Below are positions 1 through 5,254 of a stretch of 5,254 nt of DNA, piece after piece (the first letter of the stretch is position 1; every line of letters begins with the position of its first letter). The notes beneath the pieces are model-generated. The model was not told the origin of the DNA. It made no database searches and worked only from the letters and a program-made list of their open reading frames with translations. Where the stretch lies: positions 1 through 5,254 of the forward strand of contig JACPVN010000432.1 of the NCBI GenBank assembly GCA_016191715.1, in the 5' to 3' direction. The position numbers and the translations under genes were made by a program. Source of the DNA: Ignavibacteriota bacterium. Its GTDB lineage: Bacteria > Bacteroidota > Ignavibacteria > UBA10030 > SZUA-254.

Positions 1-1317
1 AAAGACGGCATCATGAATTCCGATTGGATGAACATTGACGGCGGCGACGGATTTTATTGTGTGTTCGACCCAACTGATTCAAACATCGTCTATGCAGAAG
101 CACAACAAGGATATGTCTATCGCTTTAATTTGAAAACCGGTGAAGCGAAGGGTTTACGGCCTGAGCCGGCAGAAGGTCAAAAAACTTTTCGCTTTCACTG
201 GAACTCGCCGCTCATCGGAAGCGTGCATCAAAAAGGCGCGCTGTATATTGCTGGCAATCGTGTCTTCAAGTTGACAGAGAAAGGAGAAAAGTTCAGAGTC
301 ATCAGCCCCGACCTTTCGACACAGCATCCGGATAAAACAGTTACGACGGGAAGCGGCGCTGAGAATTTTGGGGTTGTGTACACACTTGCCGAGTCGCCAA
401 TCATGAATGGATTTTTGTGGGCAGGAACGGATGATGGGAAACTCTGGCTCACGGAAGATGACGGAGCGAACTGGACAGACCTGACAAAGAATCTTCCAAA
501 AGAAATTCAAGGACAGTGGTTCAGCAGAATCGAAGCGAGCCATTTTGATGCGAAGGTTGCGTACCTTGCAGTGGATGCTCATCGCTCAGGAAACTACTCG
601 CCGCTTGCTTTTAAAACAACTGACGGAGGAAAAACTTGGGAAAGTATCGCGAACAATCTGCCAACAGATGGTCCGGTAAAAGTTATACGCGAAGATTTGA
701 AAAACCCGAATCTGTTGTTTGCAGGAACGGAGTTCAACTTGTTTGCAAGTTTGAACGGCGGCGCATTGTGGATGAAGTTTGCCGATATACCAACCGTAGC
801 AGTTGATGATATTCTTGTTCACCCGCGTGAAAATGATGTAGTGATTGCAACACACGGACGCAGTTTGTTTGTTGTTGATGATATCAGTCCGTTGCAGGAA
901 CTTGCCGACAGTGTGTTGGCAAAAGAAGCGCATCTCTTTTCGATTCGTCCGGCATTTGGTTCGTATTTGCTTTCCGGCTGGGTGGATTGGAGTGGTGTCG
1001 GGCAGTTTCACGGGGCGAATCCGCCGGAAGGAGCAATCATCAATTATTACATAAAAGAATTTACAGGTGAAACTGCGAGAATCTCCGTAACAAATTCTGC
1101 CGGACACGTTGTTGCAAATCTTTCCGGTGCTGGAACTCCAGGAATCAATCGCGTTGTGTGGGATTTGAAACAAACAAAAGATTTACTGACGGACTACGGT
1201 GGCGAAGGACAAAAGTTTGTAAAGTCAGGTGAATATACTGTGACGATAAGTTTTGGAAAATCAAAGAGCGAGCAGAAGGTGAAGGTAGAGATTGCGGAAG
1301 GAATTGAGACACGGTGA
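1..1317 (+). CDS. Asp-box (BNR/VPS10 sortilin-like) beta-propeller protein, C-terminal part, 5' truncated
   Basis: The frame is open from base 1 (codons K-D-G-I precede the first ATG at 13), so this is the 3' part of a longer gene and ATG 13 is probably internal. Counting from base 1, 438 residues are visible. Asp-box motifs (S/T-x-D-x-G-x-x-W) appear at residues 151-158 (TEDDGANW) and 206-213 (TTDGGKTW), with a degenerate one at 250-257 (SLNGGALW). HGRSLFVVDDISPL (about 285-298) and GANPPEGAIINYY (about 338-350) are, from memory, typical of the large BNR/VPS10 'glycosyl hydrolase-like' proteins of Bacteroidota and relatives. The tail (about 350-430) has the look of a FlgD/Ig-like beta-sandwich (GxNRVVWDL). 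No sialidase catalytic set is visible, so an enzymatic role is not supported; binding or an extracytoplasmic role is inferred. Full-length relatives are about 900-1100 residues, so roughly half is missing. There is no type IX secretion tail at the C-terminus. The last sense codon is followed by TGA inside a GGTGATT tandem repeat. Confidence 0.88.
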   Translation, partial: KDGIMNSDWMNIDGGDGFYCVFDPTDSNIVYAEAQQGYVYRFNLKTGEAKGLRPEPAEGQKTFRFHWNSPLIGSVHQKGALYIAGNRVFKLTEKGEKFRVISPDLSTQHPDKTVTTGSGAENFGVVYTLAESPIMNGFLWAGTDDGKLWLTEDDGANWTDLTKNLPKEIQGQWFSRIEASHFDAKVAYLAVDAHRSGNYSPLAFKTTDGGKTWESIANNLPTDGPVKVIREDLKNPNLLFAGTEFNLFASLNGGALWMKFADIPTVAVDDILVHPRENDVVIATHGRSLFVVDDISPLQELADSVLAKEAHLFSIRPAFGSYLLSGWVDWSGVGQFHGANPPEGAIINYYIKEFTGETARISVTNSAGHVVANLSGAGTPGINRVVWDLKQTKDLLTDYGGEGQKFVKSGEYTVTISFGKSKSEQKVKVEIAEGIETR

Positions 1318-1393
1318 TTGGTGATTGAGTCATTTACGATTGTATCATTGTCCTTCGATGCTTGATCCTCGATATTTGATATTGAGATGCTTG
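1313..1393. repeat. Short direct repeats in a GATT/TTGAT-rich gap
   Basis: GGTGATT occurs twice in tandem (1313-1319 and 1320-1326); the first copy contains the TGA stop of the upstream gene. GATGCTTG occurs twice (1357-1364 and 1386-1393). Between them the words GATTG, CATTG, TTGAT and CGAT recur. The stretch reads as low-complexity intergenic sequence built by slippage or decay. I see no terminator hairpin and no gene here; the open frame from 1325 that runs into the lipoprotein gene is explained by chance. Confidence 0.5.
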
Positions 1394-1417
1394 CCCGCTC
1401 AACGAGTCGTAGACCAC

Positions 1418-1424
1418 AGGAGGG
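1418..1424 (+). promoter_or_regulatory. Strong Shine-Dalgarno deciding the start at 1430
   Basis: AGGAGGG lies 5 bases before ATG 1430, a near-perfect anti-Shine-Dalgarno match at proper spacing. It rules in ATG 1430 over the upstream in-frame ATG at 1325, which has no comparable site and would put 35 residues in front of a textbook lipoprotein signal. A GTG at 1424 is also in frame but overlaps the site itself. Confidence 0.8.
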
Positions 1425-1429
1425 TGAGT

Positions 1430-2083
1430 ATGAGTAAAATCTTTTTTGTTGTCTTTGTAGCTTGTGTTGTATTTTTAGGATGTCAAAAAAAGGAACAGGC
1501 GAGTCAATGGTCAACGGAAGATAGTCTTCGGATTGTAAATGAGATTGTGAAGCATCGGCAGGAGATAGAATCGTTTTTTAGGAATCATCCTGATTCTCCT
1601 TTTAATCAAGACAGTGCCACACATTTTTCGGGAATCAAATGGTACGATCCCGATGTACGTTATTATTTCAAGTCAAGACTTTTCCGACATAATAAATCAG
1701 AGCAAGTAAAAGTCCACGGCACAAAAGGAGAGGAGCGAACATACGTGAAGTACGGATATTTCAAAATGGAGTTTCCTGCCCATCCGGCAGGCGAGGAAGA
1801 TTCCGAATACACACTGAATGTTTATAAAGATGCAGATGCGGCGAGTAATTATTTATCTGTTTGGTTTACTGATGAAACGACCGGGAAGGAAACGTACGAA
1901 GTCGGTCGGTATGTTGAAATCGGGAATGAAGTTGCAGACCCGAATTACAAGTACACGCTCGATTTCAATAAGGCGTTCAATCCGTATTGTGCGTATAGCG
2001 CGAAGTATAGTTGTGCGGTTCCGAGGAGGGAAGACCACCTGGCATTCGCGGTGAGGGCAGGGGAACTCAAGTATCACGAATAA
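1430..2083 (+). CDS. DUF1684 family lipoprotein
   Basis: The product is 217 residues. The N-terminus is a lipoprotein signal: K3, a hydrophobic run about 4-17, then F-L-G-C with the lipidated Cys at 18, followed by the charged QKKEQ linker. This predicts a lipid anchor in the cytoplasmic or outer membrane. The rest matches DUF1684 (PF07920 by memory): HRQEIESFF (42-50), SPF (56-58), FSGIKWYDPD (66-75), the TTGKETYEVGRYVE block (150-163), LDFNKAFNPYCAY (177-189), YSCAVPRREDHL (193-204) and AGELKY (210-215). C187 and C195 sit in the most conserved block and could pair by disulfide in an exported protein. The family function is unknown; no catalytic role is claimed. Length is normal and the gene appears complete. 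It lies 112 bases after the propeller gene and 138 before the next, so co-transcription is possible but unproven. Family assignment is strong; the role is not known. Confidence 0.9.
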   Translation: MSKIFFVVFVACVVFLGCQKKEQASQWSTEDSLRIVNEIVKHRQEIESFFRNHPDSPFNQDSATHFSGIKWYDPDVRYYFKSRLFRHNKSEQVKVHGTKGEERTYVKYGYFKMEFPAHPAGEEDSEYTLNVYKDADAASNYLSVWFTDETTGKETYEVGRYVEIGNEVADPNYKYTLDFNKAFNPYCAYSAKYSCAVPRREDHLAFAVRAGELKYHE

Positions 2084-2111
2084 TTTGTTGGAAGGTTTTC
2101 CCGATTTTGAC

Positions 2112-2159
2112 TGAAAATTAAATTTCATGTTGATGTTACAATGAAATAGTTGATTTTCA
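2112..2159. repeat. 17-bp imperfect inverted repeat (hairpin) in the 2084-2221 gap
   Basis: The arm TGAAAATTAA (2112-2121) pairs with TTGATTTTCA (2150-2159), 10 bp with one T-G wobble. After a 2-base bulge (2148-2149), ATTTCAT (2122-2128) pairs with ATGAAAT (2141-2147), closing a 12-base loop. The stem is AT-rich and is not followed by a T tract on either strand, so it is a poor intrinsic terminator. It could be a regulator site, an mRNA-stability hairpin at the end of the DUF1684 transcript, or a 5' leader element of the next gene. A minor GGAA/TTCC hairpin (2090-2101) lies nearer the DUF1684 stop. No confident promoter was found in this gap. Confidence 0.55.
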
Positions 2160-2221
2160 AGAGAGGAATCTTTACCTTTTCATAGCATAATCTTTTGAAA
2201 CAATAACTTTTTTTTGAGTTT

Positions 2222-4864
2222 GTGATAAAACGTACAGTTCTCATACTATCATTGATGACTTGTTCTTTTCTTTCTTTACTCACTGCTCAGTGGGAATGGC
2301 AATATTATTCTCCTACCGGAAATAATCTTAACGATGTTGTCTATCTCCCGTCAGGGATTATTGTCACTGTTGGTGAACGAGGTATGATTCTTCGTTCGAC
2401 GGATGATGGAAGTACATGGGCAATTGTACCATCCGGTACAACCGCGAATATCAATCGTGTTCGTGTATTGCAAGACAGCGTGCTCGACATTGCGATGCAA
2501 CTTGTTGCATTTACCGATAGTAATACACTCAGTTCTACAGATAGTGGTGCAAGTTGGCAACTATCACAAGTTGTATTGCTCGATGAGGTAATTAGCGGTC
2601 ATAAAATATTTGTTCTTGTCTATAATGAATTATTGTATTCAGATGATGGAGGGATGACATGGTCCAGTTTACCATTACCCGCAAAATACAATAAGTTGTA
2701 TGCGGATCCGATGAATCAACTATGGATTTTGGGAAGAGGTAGTGTCCTACGTTTAAATGGTTTGTTTTTAGAGGAAATGAAAGATTCAATTAGCAATGAC
2801 CATTCACCTTACTTTGCGTACACTTCTATATATTTCACCGATTCATTAAACGGTTGGTTAACGGCATCAGATAATTTTCTGAATTCATATGATGCACTCC
2901 TTTTCAAAACTTCCAACGGTGGAACACATTGGCAACTGAAAAAAACTTTTTGGTATGGGTTTTCAATTAACAACATAAATTTTCTTGACTCGTTAAACGG
3001 ATGGATGATACTTGGTGGCGGATTGGTTCAAACAACGGACGGAGGAAATACGTGGCTTTCATCGCAAGCCACAAACGTTACGTCGTTTGCTTTGAAAGAT
3101 TCCTTACATCTTATTACCGTAGGGAATGTAGGAACAATCTTCCAAACAAATAATGGAGGAATCGCTTGGATACGACGCAACGGAGGTGAACCTCAATCGT
3201 TCGGCAATGTGTTTTTTGTGAATAGATGGATCGGTTACATCGGTGATAATAGTTCGCCCCAGATATTCAAAACGACTGATGGGGGATTCTCATTCTCAAA
3301 ACAGCAATTACCAGACAGCGGTATGGGAGTACAAGGAATCTTTTTCATCGACTCGTTGCGAGGTTGGGTCACCCTTATGGAAGAGTATGGACAATGGGGA
3401 TCCATTGCCGCAACAACTGATGGCGGACTCAACTGGAATAATCAAACGGGCAGAGTCCGCTTTCGCATTCATGATATCTGGTTCACAGACTCGCTACATG
3501 GTTTTGCCATCACAGGTGGCGGCAGCATCCGCACAACGAGTGATGGCGGAACGACATGGTCCTTCGATACTTCGGGTGAACCCGAATATGCTGGGGAGTA
3601 TCAATGTATTCAATTTCTTAACAGACATATTGGGTGGATAGGCGGACCTTACATATACAAGACAACCAATGGCGGCATGACTTGGTGTAAAAAAGAAGTG
3701 GATAAGACTAGCGATGTCACCATCACTGGATTGTCAATTGTCGATTCTCTCAATCTTTGGGCGGTGAGCAGTAACAGGAAGCTACCTTACATCCCTCCGA
3801 AACTTCATTACACAACTGATGGTGGAGAACGCTGGTGTTCACTTAATCCGCCGACGAACGGATGGCTTTATGATGTTTGGTTTGCAACTCCCGAACGAGG
3901 ATACATCGCGGGTGAAAATGGAATTTATAAAACTATCGACGCCGGAAAAACCTGGATGAAAGAAAAAACACCTGTTGAGCGGAGTATGAAAAGATTGTTC
4001 TTTACAAATCGTCATGAAGCGTGGGCAGTCGGAAGGAATGCCATCTTTCGCAATTCTAACATTAACATTATGGACGGATACTCGAAGTTTGTTGAAGTCG
4101 TAGCAGACAAACCTGCCTATCGAGCAAATGAACCTGTTGTTGTGACGGTGCGTTACCGCAATTATTCCGATTCGACTGTAACGTTGAACTTTACTTCAAC
4201 TTGTCAGCACAATTTCTGTATTGGTGGTCAACAATGTTTGTCTGACTCACAAGGATGTAGAGATATGCTGACTGAAGTAACGCTACAACCGAGAGAAATT
4301 GCTTCCTATACTGATACAATTTCTAACACATATTCATTAGGCATTCATCGAATTGTTGGTTGGGTTGGCGACCCAATGCCCGGTGCTTTGTACGGTATTG
4401 ATACGACTTCGTTTACTGTTTATTCGGATTCCATGACGATTTATCTTTCACCAGACTGGAATTTGGTTTCGTTACCGATGCTTGTTGCTGACAATAAAGT
4501 GAGGTCTCTCTTTCCAAGAGCTGTTTCCACGGCCTTTACATATTCCAAAAAATACCAGAGGTCCGATTCATTGCAAGTTGGACGGGGATACTGGTTGAAG
4601 TTTGGAAACGAAGATTCTATAGTTTTGAATGGAGTTCCAATACTTGCAGAGACAATTTCTGTTATTCAAGGATGGAATATGATTGGTTCCATCAGTGTAC
4701 CAATTGAGAAAAGTTCAGTTGAGAGTCTCCCAGGGGGAATAATTTCTTCACCGTTTATAGGATTAGATTGCGGCTATTCCGGATGTGATGCGTATATAAG
4801 ACCTGGCAAATCATATTGGGTGAAAGTAACAGAGAATGGTAAAATTATTCTGAGAACAAAATAA
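2222..4864 (+). CDS. Secreted double beta-propeller (Ycf48-like Asp-box repeats) with BsuPI-like and duplicated C-terminal modules
   Basis: The product is 880 residues. Residues 1-22 are a signal peptide (K3, R4, hydrophobic 5-21, likely cleavage after LTA22). Residues about 23-613 are Ycf48/BNR-type blades: 12 Asp-boxes plus recurring '(I/V)xF(T/L/I)DSLxGW' strands. Blade counting suggests 14 blades, i.e. two seven-bladed propellers. Residues about 621-735 resemble a BsuPI-like Ig-type domain (YRANEPVVVTVRYRN; VTLNF; then a LQPREIASY strand), with cysteines 661, 666, 672 and 679 clustered in it. Residues about 741-880 are two copies of a W-N...Y-W-(L/V)-K module. The Ycf48 comparison concerns the fold only; a photosystem assembly role is not implied. 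The location is presumably extracytoplasmic; ligand and function are unknown. No type IX secretion tail is evident. The GTG start at 2222 is chosen because it supplies the positively charged n-region; an in-frame TAA lies at 2204-2206, and the next ATG is inside the hydrophobic core. The Shine-Dalgarno is weak and a T8 run lies just upstream. Confidence 0.9.
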   Translation: MIKRTVLILSLMTCSFLSLLTAQWEWQYYSPTGNNLNDVVYLPSGIIVTVGERGMILRSTDDGSTWAIVPSGTTANINRVRVLQDSVLDIAMQLVAFTDSNTLSSTDSGASWQLSQVVLLDEVISGHKIFVLVYNELLYSDDGGMTWSSLPLPAKYNKLYADPMNQLWILGRGSVLRLNGLFLEEMKDSISNDHSPYFAYTSIYFTDSLNGWLTASDNFLNSYDALLFKTSNGGTHWQLKKTFWYGFSINNINFLDSLNGWMILGGGLVQTTDGGNTWLSSQATNVTSFALKDSLHLITVGNVGTIFQTNNGGIAWIRRNGGEPQSFGNVFFVNRWIGYIGDNSSPQIFKTTDGGFSFSKQQLPDSGMGVQGIFFIDSLRGWVTLMEEYGQWGSIAATTDGGLNWNNQTGRVRFRIHDIWFTDSLHGFAITGGGSIRTTSDGGTTWSFDTSGEPEYAGEYQCIQFLNRHIGWIGGPYIYKTTNGGMTWCKKEVDKTSDVTITGLSIVDSLNLWAVSSNRKLPYIPPKLHYTTDGGERWCSLNPPTNGWLYDVWFATPERGYIAGENGIYKTIDAGKTWMKEKTPVERSMKRLFFTNRHEAWAVGRNAIFRNSNINIMDGYSKFVEVVADKPAYRANEPVVVTVRYRNYSDSTVTLNFTSTCQHNFCIGGQQCLSDSQGCRDMLTEVTLQPREIASYTDTISNTYSLGIHRIVGWVGDPMPGALYGIDTTSFTVYSDSMTIYLSPDWNLVSLPMLVADNKVRSLFPRAVSTAFTYSKKYQRSDSLQVGRGYWLKFGNEDSIVLNGVPILAETISVIQGWNMIGSISVPIEKSSVESLPGGIISSPFIGLDCGYSGCDAYIRPGKSYWVKVTENGKIILRTK
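2396..3955 (+). repeat. Array of 12 Asp-box motifs (propeller blades)
   Basis: The motifs begin at residues 59, 105, 140, 230, 271, 309, 351, 398, 439, 481, 531 and 571 of the protein encoded from 2222. Examples are STDDGSTW, SDDGGMTW, TTDGGNTW, TSDGGTTW, TTDGGERW and TIDAGKTW. The usual spacing is 35-50 residues, one blade each. The one 90-residue interval (140 to 230) fits a blade whose Asp-box has decayed (around LRLNGLFLEE, 176-185). A final blade with no Asp-box ends near AIFRNSN (607-613). The copies are well diverged at DNA level, so the array is old rather than a recent expansion. Confidence 0.88.
4442..4861 (+). repeat. Tandem duplicated C-terminal W-N...Y-W module
   Basis: Copy one (residues about 741-800) contains DWNLVSLP (745-752) and GYWLKF (789-794). 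Copy two (about 811-880) contains GWNMIGSISVP (817-827) and SYWVKV (864-869). Each has a W-N start, a middle stretch (SxAFTY in copy one, SSPFIG in copy two) and a closing Y-W-(L/V)-K-(F/V) strand. From memory, such paired modules end many secreted proteins of Ignavibacteria-like bacteria. Their function is not known to me; a cell-surface or sorting role is conjecture. Confidence 0.7.
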
Positions 4865-5091
4865 TAGTTGATGTAACTTAGTACTACAAATTGAAAGTAA
4901 ACCCACAGATTAATAATGCTGGAGAGAAAAAATATCAATGGGAATCCAAAACAGTGGCTTTGTAAATTCATCTTTTTTCCATATCTTTATCGCCACTCAA
5001 TCACGATGTCCTGCGTTGAGTTCCTATCTTATGTAATAATCAGACGGAACAATTAATAATAACGACTGCAAAATAGCAGAAAAGACATTGG
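4865..5091. other. Intergenic region without a convincing gene
   Basis: This AT-rich gap follows the large propeller gene. No strong intrinsic terminator is visible just after the TAA. The only sizeable inverted repeat is ACTCAA (4995-5000) with TTGAGT (5016-5021) around a 15-base loop, too weak to call a terminator. A 46-codon open frame (ATG 4916, stop ending 5056) has no Shine-Dalgarno and no recognisable protein features. No RNA gene was recognised before the tRNA-like element that starts at about 5092. Confidence 0.5.
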
Positions 5092-5095
5092 TTTT

Positions 5096-5150
5096 ATGGT
5101 GTCCATAGTTTCGTCCCGGTAGCCATCGGGAAACGCCATGTCGTGGCACC
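5096..5150 (+). pseudogene. Truncated tRNA-His-derived element with a hairpin in the D loop
   Basis: The 5' block 5096-5111 matches 5171-5186 of the intact tRNA-His region at 14 of 16 bases (acceptor strand and D-stem 5' side). The block 5131-5149 matches 5196-5214 at 15 of 19 (D-stem 3' side, anticodon 5' arm and loop, with GTG kept at 5143-5145). Between them, the 9-base D loop is replaced by 19 bases carrying CCCGGT/ATCGGG (5115-5120 with 5125-5130). The T arm and the 3' acceptor are absent, so it cannot be a working tRNA. The D stem is still fully paired (GTTT 5108-5111 with AAAC 5131-5134), one pair differing from the intact gene by a C-G to T-A double change. The closing GGCACC (5145-5150) can pair with GGTGTC (5098-5103). 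It is either a decaying partial duplication or a small structured RNA derived from the tRNA. Confidence 0.6.
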
Positions 5151-5172
5151 TAATTACAATAAAATTTTACAT

Positions 5173-5250
5173 GGTGCCCATAGTTCAGCTGGTTAGAACG
5201 CCAGGTTGTGGCCCTGGAGGTCGAGGGTTCAAGTCCCTTTGGGCACCCCA
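5173..5250 (+). tRNA. tRNA-His (anticodon GTG)
   Basis: A complete cloverleaf can be drawn. The acceptor is GTGCCCA (5174-5180) with TGGGCAC (5240-5246). The D stem is GTTC/GAAC (5183-5186, 5196-5199). The anticodon stem is CCAGG/CCTGG (5201-5205, 5213-5217) around loop TTGTGGC with anticodon GTG at 5208-5210. The variable loop is 5 bases. The T stem is GAGGG/CCCTT (one G-T pair) with loop TTCAAGT. The extra G at 5173 opposite C73 (5247) is the identity element for histidyl-tRNA synthetase, and CCA is encoded (5248-5250). A possible -10 box TAAAAT (5160-5165) lies just upstream, without a good -35; if real, the promoter would abut the tRNA-derived element. Confidence 0.97.
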
Positions 5251-5254
5251 CATA

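Noticed and set aside
586..1173. 195-codon open frame on the minus strand
   Set aside because: It is antisense to the well-supported propeller gene, rich in Cys/Lys/Ile with no recognisable domain; a shadow frame.
1..1317. Sialidase or glycosidase activity suggested by BNR/Asp-boxes
   Set aside because: Asp-boxes are structural; no catalytic Arg triad or nucleophile context can be pointed to, and the VPS10-like features fit a non-enzymatic propeller better.
1325..1429. 35-codon upstream extension of the lipoprotein frame from ATG 1325
   Set aside because: It lacks a good Shine-Dalgarno, encodes an unremarkable arginine-rich peptide in low-complexity sequence, and would bury a clear lipoprotein signal that has its own AGGAGGG site.
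3243..3641. 132-codon + strand frame inside the large propeller gene
   Set aside because: It overlaps the coding Asp-box repeats in another frame and its product has no family features.
2396..3955. CRISPR-like or recent tandem DNA repeat
   Set aside because: The periodicity is at protein level (Asp-box blades); the DNA copies are diverged, with no identical repeat units or spacers.
4995..5021. Possible intrinsic terminator ACTCAA/TTGAGT
   Set aside because: Only 6 bp with a 15-base loop, no T tract, and about 130 bases from the stop codon.
4916..5056. 46-codon open frame after the propeller gene
   Set aside because: No ribosome binding site, no recognisable protein features, and such a length is expected by chance.
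5096..5250. Integration (att) site of a mobile element at tRNA-His
   Set aside because: The duplicated part is the 5' half of the tRNA, whereas integrases usually duplicate the 3' end; no integrase or direct repeat of the 3' end is in the window.

Overview
The window looks like a chromosomal stretch from a Bacteroidota/Ignavibacteria-type (FCB group) bacterium, probably a metagenome contig. This rests on family content only: a VPS10/BNR-type propeller protein with a GANPPEGA-type linker, a DUF1684 lipoprotein, and a large secreted Asp-box protein ending in two 'WN(L/M)(V/I)(S/G)...YW(L/V)K' modules, a combination I associate with Ignavibacteria and relatives. No 16S or ribosomal marker is present, so the assignment is tentative.

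Layout, all on the + strand. (1) 1-1317: the 3' part of a large Asp-box (BNR/sortilin-like) beta-propeller protein, cut off by the window edge. (2) 1318-1429: a short gap rich in GATT/TTGAT words. (3) 1430-2083: a 217-residue lipoprotein of the DUF1684 family with a strong Shine-Dalgarno. (4) 2084-2221: a gap containing a 17-bp imperfect inverted repeat. (5) 2222-4864: an 880-residue exported protein with 12 clear Asp-boxes that fit two tandem seven-bladed propellers, followed by a BsuPI-like Ig-type domain with a cysteine cluster and two C-terminal copies of a W-N...Y-W module. (6) 4865-5091: a gap with no convincing gene. (7) 5096-5150: a truncated, tRNA-His-derived sequence whose D loop is replaced by a hairpin. 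(8) 5173-5250: an intact tRNA-His (GTG) gene with encoded G-1 and CCA.

The three proteins all appear to act outside the cytoplasm or at the envelope. The gaps between genes (112 and 138 bases) and the different start signals do not argue for tight operon coupling, and no shared pathway can be read from the sequence. The most unusual item is the degenerate tRNA-His copy just upstream of the real gene, with an apparent compensated D-stem pair and a palindrome-like hairpin in the D loop. The rest is fairly ordinary accessory secretome content.
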